Positions 44,901-54,000 of a stretch of 64,000 nt of DNA are shown here, piece by piece. A program made the position numbers and the translations under genes. Position 1 is the stretch's first letter, and each line of letters opens with the position of its first letter. This stretch comes from Enoplosus armatus. Its lineage: Eukaryota > Chordata > Actinopteri > Centrarchiformes > Enoplosidae. Below the pieces are notes generated by a model that ran no database searches, was not told the origin of the DNA, and saw only the letters and a program-made list of their open reading frames with translations. The stretch is taken from contig NC_092190.1 in assembly GCF_043641665.1 (NCBI RefSeq), positions 5,889,048-5,953,047 on the forward strand, read 5' to 3'.

Positions 44901-47118
44901 ACTTTTATCTGATGTAATGCTTAACATTGAAACACTGCCAGCAATCAACATCATTTGTTTAGATTACATGTGATTTTTGCATACACTTGCCATATCGATG
45001 TATCTCAGTATCCTTATTAACATGTCGATGCTGATTCATTTTAACCATATCACATAATGGTCTTTGGCTCGACTGACCATCAGTTGTTCACAGCTTTTTA
45101 CATTGCATTGTGGTATATTTTGAGTCTACTACAAAATGGGTCACACACTTTGTAGGACACTATTTAATGATTAGCGAATGATTTTGTTGACGAAGCGTTT
45201 CTGTTTGTTGACTGAACACCTTTTAGAAATTGTCATATGGGTGCAGTCCCCCTAAACACTTAAACTTCCATAGCCAGACCCTCTGTCTCAACTCATTAAT
45301 TACCACATTTTTATTTGTTGTGAATTCTCTGGTGACGGCACCTCCTAATTGTTTTTCAGTCGGGTACAAAAAGTCCCCCATCGTGCAACATTATTGGTGT
45401 AAAGTGTAACTGACTCTTGTGTGCTTGGAACTCATCCAGACCTCCACAAGCTTGATGAGACTCTGGTCTGCCTGTGATAGATTACCAACCACTGTACCTC
45501 CCACACCTTCTTCTTTCTCTGTGTATCAGTTGGCAAAGCCAGGCTGCTACTACCACTCAGACGGTGTATTTATCCCACCTACAGGAAGTCATTTACTGTG
45601 TAGTCACAGTATGAGCTGCTGTATAGAAACACAGATGATAGACCAGCTTTAAATCTGTATAAAACTGTAATTTTAAAGTATTTAGAAGAATAATGCCAGT
45701 CCTTTCACTGTGGTCTCTGTAAGACCGCTAAATGTGGGCTCTGCACAGTTCACTGTTTAGTATATGTTATTTCAGCTTGTGAGCATGTAAACAGAAACAT
45801 CAAAAAAAGATAAAAGTACAGAGGGCTCCGCAAACGATTTAGTAACCAGCTGCAAGACATAATTTTTGTTTGTACAAAAACAAGAAAACTGGTGCAATCT
45901 ATGTGTTCGTTTTGTCCCACTCATCTTATTGACCCAGGGTTGGATCTGGGGGGGAGTGAAAGGGATGTTTTGGCACTTATTGTTGTCGGCAGCAGTGTCT
46001 TGTTTTTGACTTACTTACTACTACTCACCAAAGCCACGCAGCCCTACGCAGAATAAAGGGGCTTTAAGAACATTGTTTGTTGGACCATTAGTTATAAATA
46101 TAATTCATAGACATGAGATGATCATTTTGCTTTTCTATACCACTGGAGTGCTGCCGCCTTCCTGAATTTGTTTTGGGGAAACAAACTTGTTGCAGTCCTT
46201 TTAAAGTGCAGAAGAAGTTCACCTGTCTCCACTTATAAACTCAAAGACTTGAACTAAATATGCGTCAGTGAAAGAAAGACAACTAAAATAAGAGGCTTTA
46301 ACATTTTTGTGAAAGGCCCGATGTTGGATTCAAACCTCAAAATCAAACAATGCCTTGCACAATAAACATCACCTTCATCATGTTATTGAGTCAGCAGCCT
46401 CTTTAGACTTCCTCCCCACGATGGAGATGTATTGACTGTGTTGTATTTGGATGTGAAAGTAGCCTTCCACGCATAGATGATAAGGCAGCTATTTAGCTGG
46501 CAGCTGGTGTTTGGGGAACACTCTGTAACAGTTTGTGTTATGTTCCTGCAGGAAGGAGTAGCATCCCATAATGAAAACATGCAGAATGTGAACCTGGCAG
46601 TGAGAGCTTCTGGCCTCTGCCACAGCAAACTGACCCAGGACCTGTGGGACACCCGTCCAGTCAAGCGGGACTCTAGAGGACAAATCAGGAAAAACAGCGA
46701 TTTGGTCAGGGATTCTGTGCCCTTCAGTGTTCCCTTTGGACCACATCTCATCCCTGTACGCTGTCAGCAAGAGTACTCGTCAGAAACAAGAGGAATGACA
46801 ACAAAAGATCTTGAGGTCAAATCTTCCAGGAACTGTAATGTTCAATCTCCAGACGACTGCACCACCAGCTCAGATGCAGCACAGAGAACCGGGCTTGTAC
46901 AGGGAAAACGTGAATGTAGCCCTGGTTTAACTCAATGTAGACCATGTGACGGTGCAGATGGGACATCAGGGAACTCTTCAGAGGATTATGAGGAACCAGT
47001 CCACACAACAATAACCACTAATGACCTGTTAGACTGCCTGGTGCATCCTGATATCATCGCCCGTGTCACTAAGCTTTTACTGGAAAGGCACACAGGAAGA
47101 ACCACAACACCATCCTAG
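32504..47118 (+). CDS. hspbap1: hspbap1, HSPB1-associated JmjC-type protein; complete gene span
   Basis: Seven coding exons (32504-32699, 33642-33826, 35940-36076, 41253-41424, 43907-43990, 44410-44520, 46552-47118) join exactly to 483 residues; the human protein has 488. The cupin/JmjC fold is clear: LWIGTEGANTPCHLDSYG carries the H-x-D iron ligands (H158, D160) and VPRHWWHYVES the distal histidine (H240). The first two-thirds is well conserved; the last exon is diverged, except for NDLLDCLV near the C-terminus. The family binds the small heat-shock protein HSPB1 (HSP27) and is placed among 2-oxoglutarate oxygenase-like proteins, although its substrate is not settled. The start has a good context (GCCATGG). 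Neighbours are slc49a4, head to head, and slc15a2, tail to tail. A 3.6-kb LINE sits in intron 3 in sense orientation, and exon 3 has an unusual GT-repeat splice acceptor. Confidence 0.97.
32700..33641 (+). other. hspbap1 intron 1 (coding)
   Basis: Plain AT-rich intron with no recognised element. Confidence 0.7.
33642..33826 (+). CDS. hspbap1: hspbap1 coding exon 2
   Basis: It encodes residues 66-127, including PLFETQCSYVEAKL and SEYWAYADYKYIA, both close to human. The acceptor is CTCATAG and the donor GTAATC. Confidence 0.96.
34310..34707 (-). mobile_element. decayed Tc1-like transposon fragment
   Basis: On the minus strand the frame reads FRHNNAPVHKARSIKKWFSQ and FGVEEL, matching the Tc1-type catalytic block in which NNAPVH corresponds to the family DNAPVH; the catalytic aspartate is replaced. 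A stop and a frameshift follow. The ends (AAAAGTATGTGGACACC at the left, CCATATAGTGTATG at the right) resemble inverted repeats of such elements. Confidence 0.75.
35849..35934 (+). repeat. (GT)43 microsatellite forming the 3' end of hspbap1 intron 2
   Basis: A pure 86-nt GT run followed by TGCAG and then exon 3. It occupies the place of the polypyrimidine tract. Confidence 0.98.
35940..36076 (+). CDS. hspbap1: hspbap1 coding exon 3, with the H-x-D iron site
   Basis: 137 nt encoding residues 128-172 and two bases of R173. It holds the core cupin strand with CHLDSYGCNL. Its acceptor is GTGTTGCAG at the end of the GT tract; the donor is GTAAGA. Its length is not a multiple of three. Confidence 0.96.
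36612..39665 (+). CDS. LINE ORF2: APE-type endonuclease and reverse transcriptase
   Basis: There are 1,017 residues from the first ATG (36612); the frame is open a few codons further upstream, but without ATG. In order: a basic leader rich in R, K and G (residues 60-86); an AP-endonuclease domain from about 98 with NVRSLANKMDEL, FTETWL, SGDFNH (about 251) and GRSDHNLV; a helical KKKRAFRAGN region; a proline-rich hinge (about 503-552); and a reverse transcriptase with SKAAGPDGVSP, DYRPVAL, FDFSSAFNTI, GAPQGTVLSP, the catalytic FSDDSAIVG (about 789) and YKYLGVHIDNKLDW. No stop or frameshift interrupts it, so it may encode active enzyme. The domain order and motifs indicate the L2/CR1 group; the exact family needs a database. 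Confidence 0.93.
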   Translation: MLVERVLVLFFTLELLSFKHRTVAQQLLGRFVYSGDQLIALKPAGLETRSSEIPAEIWRKTRRGCRGGTKRRGKRGGSRQQRFMEKRRYKPCLPSLIMGNVRSLANKMDELTALARSQREYRECSLMCFTETWLHQDIPDDNVSIDGFQTVRADRDCTGSGKRKGGGLAVLVNNRWCNPSHITIKDSVCCPDIELLAVGLRPYYLPREFSHAIVVTVYIPPSANPKSACDVIHSAIARLQTQHPNALIAISGDFNHVTMAKTLPTFTQYVSCPTREERTLDLLYANVKDAYSSSPLPPLGRSDHNLVHLNPCYVPLVKSQPATTRTVRRWSEEAYETLQGCFEVTDWQALCEPHGEDIDGLTECITDYINFCVDSTVPARTVHCYSNNKPWVTKDIKAILNKKKRAFRAGNRDEVRTIQGELKVKIREAKEKYRRKLEWKLQQNNTREVWSGMRTITGYRPSNNRGAEGSVDRANELNLFFNRFDSVGPAQPPHDSSAVCLQPSPIPLPPPPPAPHSPPPPCESFPHTSSPSPQADGTLQPDDTTPPPPVTSTVCFTADHVRRQLRRLHSSKAAGPDGVSPRVLKACAPQLCGVLHHVFNMSLSLQRVPVLWKTSCLVPVPKTPRPSGSKDYRPVALTSHIMKTLERLVLEQLRPLVKTHLDPLQFAYQPRLGVEDAIIYLLNRVYAHLDKPASTVRVMFFDFSSAFNTIRPALLGEKLTEMQVDAPLVSWIVNYLTGRPQYVRLQHCVSDRVVSNTGAPQGTVLSPFLFTVYTTDFSYCTETCHLQKFSDDSAIVGCISKGDEEEYRAAVDNFVTWCEQNHLQLNVTKTKELTVDLRRTKAPMTPVSIQGASVDIVEDYKYLGVHIDNKLDWVKNTNALYRKGQSRLYFLRRLRSFNICRTMLRMFYESVVASAILYAVACWGSRLRVADSNRLNKLIRKASDVVGVQLDSLTVVSERRMLSKLRGILDNVSHPLHDVLVGHKSTFSGRLIAPKCTTERHRKSFLPVAIRLFNSSL
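39831..39935 (+). repeat. 63-nt tandem duplication in the LINE 3' UTR
   Basis: The block CTCATTTCACTTAAATACTG and the following TAAATGTGTATATTTTGTAT occur twice, starting at 39831 and 39894. Confidence 0.85.
40041..40046 (+). terminator. AATAAA polyadenylation signal of the LINE
   Basis: AATAAA follows GGGGATC near the 3' end of the element, just before the TGATTC array. Because it is in the sense of hspbap1, it could also act on that transcript. Confidence 0.7.
41253..41424 (+). CDS. hspbap1: hspbap1 coding exon 4
   Basis: It encodes residues 174-230 (after one base for R173): KRWHLFPPGDTVNLYPTRIP, then YEESSVFSQ and the end of the cupin barrel. The acceptor is GTGTAG and the donor GTCAGG. 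Confidence 0.96.
41425..43906 (+). other. hspbap1 intron 4
   Basis: It contains a family A fragment (41805-42150). The rest is unremarkable. Confidence 0.7.
41805..42150 (-). repeat. dispersed repeat family A, minus orientation, rearranged
   Basis: The stretch GATGGGCATTTTTCACTG at the left and AAAATAATCGTTAGTTGCAG at the right are the inverted phrases of the family, separated by unrelated-looking DNA. Confidence 0.5.
43907..43990 (+). CDS. hspbap1: hspbap1 coding exon 5, with the distal iron histidine
   Basis: 28 codons, VLYVPRHWWHYVES through NTWIEL. H240 in WWHYV is the expected third metal ligand. The acceptor is GCTCAG and the donor GTAAGC. Confidence 0.97.
44410..44520 (+). CDS. hspbap1: hspbap1 coding exon 6
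   Basis: 37 codons, DVDDVARVSEAVTKAVVCAL to WLNPTE, matching the human helix after the cupin domain. The acceptor is GCGCAG and the donor GTAGCA. Confidence 0.95.
44521..46551 (+). other. hspbap1 intron 6
   Basis: AT-rich intron. I see no recognised element. Confidence 0.7.
46552..47118 (+). CDS. hspbap1: hspbap1 coding exon 7 and stop
   Basis: 188 codons and TAG. It starts EGVASHNENMQN and contains PFGPHLIPV and, near the end, NDLLDCLVHPDI, all recognisable in the human C-terminal region. The middle is polar, low in conservation and probably disordered. Confidence 0.95.
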   Translation, partial: EGVASHNENMQNVNLAVRASGLCHSKLTQDLWDTRPVKRDSRGQIRKNSDLVRDSVPFSVPFGPHLIPVRCQQEYSSETRGMTTKDLEVKSSRNCNVQSPDDCTTSSDAAQRTGLVQGKRECSPGLTQCRPCDGADGTSGNSSEDYEEPVHTTITTNDLLDCLVHPDIIARVTKLLLERHTGRTTTPS

Positions 47119-48643
47119 CTTTAATATTCAGCAGCCGTAAACAACATATAACAAGCCCAAAGAGGAAGAAAGCTCCTCTTTGGACTGGTAACTGTCCTGG
47201 CTTCAGGATCGATTTAGAGTGCTTTATCTGTAAGTATCAGGATGTGGTTGTCTTAGCTTTTCTACTCTGGATGTCTCCCTGGAGTTTGCAGTGATAGAGA
47301 GCTGTGAAATAAAGTGGAAGATCTTTGGCAGCAGAAATCCATCCTCCAAGCTACCGGTAATACTTTGGTGTCAGTAAGAAGGGAGAGAGGAAAGATGAAG
47401 ATTAACACAGAGTGTCACCCTGCTTTTCTTTCTCCTCTCGTCTGTCAGGGAGATTAACCCTGGACGTGAGAAGTCACAACCAAAGCAAATCATAATGTGG
47501 TGAGTGATGCCAGTAAGTGCCTCTAACATTTCCTTGTTTTGTTGTTCCGCACATACTAATCCTGTTTGGTTCTTACTGAGTCAGAAAAATGAGCACCTAA
47601 ATCAATTTAAGTATGCTAATAAGCCACATAATTCAAGGTAATATTCCTGAGATGTGTACATTTGTTTTCTGCATTATGTTTCCCTGTCATTTAGTAATGG
47701 AAATTGCCACAGAAGGCTGATCGTAATGGTTTGGTGATTGATTGAAGCGCTGAATGAAATGGGTCTGTTTGAATACAGCCTACTGTCAGAGGTCGCACAT
47801 CTGAGAGGAAAGAAGGTTGCACATGTTTAATAATAATAAACTTTCCACAATTTCTTTGTCCTGCACTTTGTTTCCAGCTGACATGAATTGCATTCTAGAG
47901 ACTGAATGTAGATATTTACAGTATAAACATGAATATAAGGCAGATTTTACTATGTCAACATAATATATTGTGGTACAAAATCGTTGTTGTTATTAAAATT
48001 GAAAAGAATTTATAACAATGCACATTTTAATCTTTAAAACTTCAAGCGGCACAAAAAGTTTCAGCATTTCAACTGTCTATTTACAGAACTTTATAGGGAG
48101 CAGCAGTGACTATAAGGACACAATGTAAACTGAACAACTTTTCCAACCTGTTCTGTCAAAGGCAGTAGAGGTTATGGTTATTATGTAGTGTCATAGAAAA
48201 TATTATATTTTGACATGGAGTTAATATGCAACAAATAAACACAGCATATAATATTCACCATTCATTTGTAATAAGACTATTGATCATGGTATGGAAAATT
48301 ACAGTATTTAGCTTCTTTTAAAACACTTTCATGTATTCAGTCTTATTCAGAAGACACTTTTCTGTTGTCTGGTTAAAAGTTTTAAAGGGACTGGAGTGTT
48401 AAAGGGTTTCACATATATATATTAAATGATGTGACAAACAAATGGTGGACATCTAACCACAAGAAATGTCCAATGACCACATCACAGTGCTTCATTATCA
48501 CAAAAAAGTACCTTAACACGAAAACATAAAACAGGAACTGATATAAAACCAGGTCCCTTCTCATAACTCATTGAATACTTCAACTTTTGTGGCCAAATCA
48601 AATCAGCTGCAGCAAAGAAGACGGCGCATTCAATGTGTCACGG
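47119..48643. other. convergent interval between hspbap1 and slc15a2
   Basis: It should hold both 3' UTRs. On the minus strand an ATTAAA variant signal lies at 48026-48031, about 613 bases after the slc15a2 stop. No other feature was recognised. Confidence 0.6.
47308..47313 (+). terminator. hspbap1: AATAAA polyadenylation signal of hspbap1
   Basis: The first canonical AATAAA after the stop codon, 190 bases downstream. Another AATAAA lies near 47833. Confidence 0.6.
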
Positions 48644-48856
48644 TTACAGTCTGGTGCTCTTCCGCTGCTTCTTCAGGTGCATGTCATTCGTTTTTTCCTT
48701 CACGTCGTCTTGGTCGTCGTCTTCCTCCCTTTCTGCTTCCTCCAGGTAAACCTTGTTCAGCTGGTCAGGGTCAACGTAGGTGTAGAAGTAAGCCATGACG
48801 GAGAAGATGATGCAGACGCCCAGCAGCAGGCAGGCAAACAGCAGGAACTCTTTCCA
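48644..48856 (-). CDS. slc15a2: slc15a2 last exon and stop
   Basis: 71 codons including TAA. It encodes the last helix ([20 protein letters not shown]), FYTYVDPDQ, an acidic stretch and the C-terminus KKQRKSTRL. Confidence 0.95.
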   Translation of the reverse strand, partial: WKEFLLFACLLLGVCIIFSVMAYFYTYVDPDQLNKVYLEEAEREEDDDQDDVKEKTNDMHLKKQRKSTRL

Positions 48857-51000
48857 CTGGGACGAGAAAACACCAGTTAGTATGTGAACTGTACTGAGTG
48901 GAGAAAGATTCAGCTCCCTGTCGAGGTTTAGTAGATGCGTGTTTTATGCAAGACACAGTAATAAAAAGCTGTTCTATAGAATTGAATGCCACATTTAAAC
49001 TTGATATAGTGATAACAAGCAATACGGGGAGTACAATGCAATACAATGGAGGTGGTTAGAATTTCGTTTGTGTTGCTCACAGCATTGAAGAATGACCTGT
49101 AGGACGTTGTAAGCACTATTTACAGAGTAACCAGATAATTGACAGTGACTGAATGTGGAAAAACACACTGATTAATGTTATAAATAAATATTTTCAATGC
49201 TGTGAACGCCCAGTGCTCACCTTCATTGTACTGAGGTACCAGCAGAAAAAGATAACCAAATAAAAACAAAACTTTCTGCAAATGTGTTTTTTTGTAATTT
49301 AGGGGAACAGACCCTTTCAAAGAGTTTACTTTTACACAAGCTATGTATTTATGACATGAAGATGTATTTCAGCCTTAAAACTATTCCATTAAAAGGTGCT
49401 TGACTGCGGTTTTGGTACGTGGATCCTGCTTCCTTATATTTTTTGTAAGAGATTTACAAAATCTCAATGTCCCATGACATCGTACCTGTTCCAGTCCTGC
49501 ACCCTCTGCCACAATCAGCACTATCACGTTCCCAAATGCAACGGTGAGCAGCCAGCCGGCCTGCAGGACTGACTTCATGTTGACTGGAGCCTGAAGAGAA
49601 GAGCGAGAGAGATCCACAGTTAGTGAAGAAAGGAGACGCCAAGCAGTGCTGGGATCATACAAATAATTACAGGTTCCATGAAGTCAGATCATTACTTTCC
49701 AAATGTGACAGGAAGTTTTTCTCTTTGTTAAAAAAAACGTTGGGAGTGGGACATCAAACAATCTTAAGGGTAAACCAATGGGCTAAAAGTTATGGAGAGA
49801 AAAGCAGTTTAATTTAACAGAACAGGCAGAAAGGTATTTCTGTTAACCTAAGTTACGCCCACACGTGAAGTCGGAAGTCACTAATTAAGATGTACTAAGT
49901 CTTCAAGGAATCTTTAAAGGACTTCTCCTCCAAAAACCTACAGTGTGTTTTGACTATCAAACACTAAATGCCCTTAGAAATTTCTCAAACTACTCCAGCA
50001 GTTATAATGCTCTTCTTCATCTGCCAATTTGTATGCTCAATATGTTCCAAACACTCATATTTTGGCTAAAAGATGTCCAAGTGTGGCTAAATACACATCT
50101 TATTTACATCGGTAGCGTGGTTTACGCATGTCTTGCTTGCAACAAACAACAGCTTTGCATTAAGTAATATTTTAAGATAAGATAAATGAGGGAAATGTGA
50201 ATGTTTGGAACATACTGATTATGTGTTAATACTTCTTCGTTTCCCTTTAAAAACTGCGAAACTTGGTTTTGAAATCCATCATAACCGCCTAGCTTAGCGT
50301 TGGTCAAGGATCGCCACACTACGTATCCGGTCCTAGATGACTATCAGAGGGAACCTAGGCATTCCAGGCACTCAGGCATTCATAGGTTAATTACTGGAAG
50401 AATGCAGAAAACACAAGGCATGTGGCTTGTGAGTATAGAGAATACAGAGTTATTACCCAGTTGACATTTAGTGTGTATCATGACAAACCTGTGAGTAGGA
50501 GAACTCCAGGCCCGTGATGGAGAACATGACCTCTCCGATAGTTATGAGGACGTACTGGGGGATCTGCCAGGCAATGTGCACGTTGTTGGCTTTTACGTCC
50601 TCCAACTTGTGAGCCACAATTTGACCTGATTCCTGACAAAATACACACACGAAGAGAGGGTTCTTGTCATGTTGTACAACTGGTAAGATCTGTATATGTA
50701 AACTTGTATAGAAAGCATCCTGACCTCCGTGAGTATGACAGTATAGGAAGCTCCAAAGTCCAGCAGGCCCAGGTCAAGATTAGAGCACTTGACTGACTGT
50801 GAGCTGCAGCTGACATCTGGGTATCTACTCGGAGGCAGGAGGTGCATGAAGGATGAGATGGAAACAAGGAACACATAGAATGATTTGACAAGCTATGTAC
50901 GAGTCTACTTTGAATTAAAAAGTTATATCACACGTAAATAAAATACATGAATGACTTAGTTGAGGCTAAATTGGGTTTGTGTCCCAAAAGCAGCTGTGTG

Positions 51001-51034
<34 letters not shown>

Positions 51035-54000
51035 CAGCCTCTCCTCTTCCTCTTTCTTCCTTTCTCCTGTCTGTGTGATTGGTGCTGGTGCTCTTGAGTT
51101 GTGCCTCTTGTTTGTTTGTGGAGTCTGTCCTCTTCCAGGTCTCCATGATGGAGAGTGTGGGCTTGTGTGGCTCAGGTCTTTTCTGTTTGACAACACTTGA
51201 AGTTGCTCGATGTCCTTCTGGATCCATATTGTTTCTATAAGTTACAATCTATTTATAGTTTTGTCATCATGATTGTCCATATTGTAATTTTACTATGTTG
51301 GTCCATTCTGTGCACACGACATCTATTGCATGTCTGTTTGTCCTGGGAGAGGGACCCCTCCTCTGTTGCTCTTCCTGAGGTTTCTTCCATTTGTTCCATG
51401 TTAAAAGGTTTTTTTGGGGGAGTTTCTCCTTCGACAGAGGGTGCCGTATGCTGTACAGACTGTAAAGCCCCTTGAGGCAAATTTGTGATTTGTGATATTG
51501 GGCTATATAAATAAAATTGACTTGACTTGACTACTCACTCTCCCCGATCCACAGTCTTGTTGGGAGACATGCTGTAACCAGAGGGCACGTGGAAAGTCAC
51601 ATCTCCAACAGTTAGGCTTAATGCCTCAGGCTGTGTGTTGAGGAACCTGTTGAATTAAAATTACAAGAAGTCATGAGCAAACTTCACTGATTGTTCAAGT
51701 TGGTTAAGCTGACCTACATTTTTACAGCAGTGAGGGATGAAATAGCTTAAAATGTTTACTTTGGAAGTATAAAAGACGAGCTGTAACCTCTAAGATTAAA
51801 CAGATTTTACCTCAGGAGAGGATTTCCATCTTCATTTTTCTTTATGTAGTCGTCCACCTGAATGATTAAAAAAACAACAACACTCAATCGAATCTGATCA
51901 AACCAACAGGAAGAGAGGTAGGGTCCCTACCCCCACGTGTGAGATGTGTCACTTCGGTTAGCTGTCTTTATTTAATTTATTTTGATTTTACCAGAGTTAG
52001 GCAGAAAACTAGCTTAATATTCTTTTTTGTTGTGTGTTAGTGGAGAAATGCTATGCTAAACTAAACATAAATCTGGTCGACGTTACATAAAGGGCAGGCG
52101 ATCTCTTTAACTTTTATGTTAGCCCATTAAAACCTTGTGAAACATATTGTAAAATAATATATCCTCCGTGTGATGTCAGTGTCATAAACTCATACGGCTT
52201 CAATACATAACATAAAATATAGAAATAAAAGAAACAACATATTTTCCAGTATTTCTTTAACCCCTTCCTGGTAATGGTAAATAATGGTGCGGTAACTTCA
52301 TTGACAAACACAAAATCACTATATACACAACATGCTAATCTTTACAGCACATTAGCTGACTACTGTTTAATGTTAGCTTGGATGTTTATTTCACTTCTAG
52401 CTGATTTTTGACTTTTATTCTGAACGGAAAGGAGTTCAATTAATAGAAAAAGTAGTCGCCTATTTGGGACCCTACTCTCTTCCTATTGGCTCGCAGACCT
52501 GATGATTTATATTAGCTGAGTATCTGAGTTTTAAACTCTTAATAAATAATACCAAAGGGTGTTCTTCTCAAAACTTTGACTGTTTGCTTATTTAGTCATG
52601 AGTATTGAAAAAGCTGAAGTTTTCAGGGAGAACTCACAAGTTTGCAGCGGATTCCAGGTGTTTCGGAGTATAAGATGAGACTGTATGCCTTCTGTTGGTC
52701 CAACGTGTGGTTACACTCTGAGGTTTCTCCATTGAGGGTGACTTGAATCTTCATTTCCTTGCCAGACGCCGCCAGTGGGAGCATCTCATATTTAGGGGGG
52801 TCCTGACACAGAGAAACCAGAGGGTTAGTGTTCAGGTCGTTTCTAAAATACTGACTGTTTGAAAATCACCTCTGACAACATGAGAGAATAAAATACAGTA
52901 AATCACTCAGTATTAGAAGATACTAGTTCTTGTGTCTGTTGAGCTCTGAACTTAAAAACTGTTTTTAAAGATTAAAGATGTATTGGTATCGTTTATAAAA
53001 CTGAACCATAAACCTCATATTGTATTTTCTTCTAGAATGAAGTCGCAAAATCAGCCGTGGACTTGAAAAATAAAGAAAAAATTGATCTCCTGTTCCTGCA
53101 GAACAGCTGGAGGCTCAGACAGTGGGTTAGTAAACTCAAGTTAGCTTAGTGGTTTATTAAAATGTGAATACAAACAGCTAAAACAGACAAAACAAGTTTG
53201 AAAAGTCTAAAGGGCATTGCCAAAGACAAACACAAACAGCACATTCATTATGAGCCTGCAGTCCACACCTTCAAGCTTTTGTGTACCTGATAGTTGCTGT
53301 GCTTTTATTTGCGTTATGGTACACTGAATGCTGATAGTTTTACATTATCCTTCTGATCTTATTTGTATTTGTTGATCCCTGTTTATTCTCTACATATTTT
53401 ATATATTAGATTATAAATCTGCTTGTTGTTGTTTTGTAACTTCTCTGTTCTATGTACTGCTCCTGTCTCAGTGAGGGCACACATTTTTAATCTCAGAAAG
53501 GCATTTCCTGGTTGAATAAAGTTAATATTATTAAGCAAAGGGGGTGATAAACGCTGCACAGTCAGACCTCCAGACCAGAGAATTTCGAGTCTACAATCCT
53601 GACTTGTCTTTGAAATGCAAGAGAAGAACCAGGATATACTGCATCCTGCATCTAGACTGGATAGAAGTTGTTTTTCCCCCCTCCTGGTTACCTGAAGGTA
53701 CTGGATCGGCTCTGGAAACGTGTCGCTGCCGGGGATCTTTAGAGTGACATTACCTCCTGCCAGATTAAAGACCTGCAGGAGACACTTCCCTGCAGGTGCA
53801 GGATCCACCACCGTTTTCTAGCAGACAGAGAGGGACATTAAAGAACCATACTGATAAATATCAGAGAACACAATCTTTTCAAGAAATCATTATCATATTA
53901 TAAAGACTTTTATGCTATTTCTTATAGCTCATGGAGCTCTCTAACTGCAAGCTGCCCATGACACATGTTTACCTCCTGAAGACAGCTCTAATTTCAGCTG

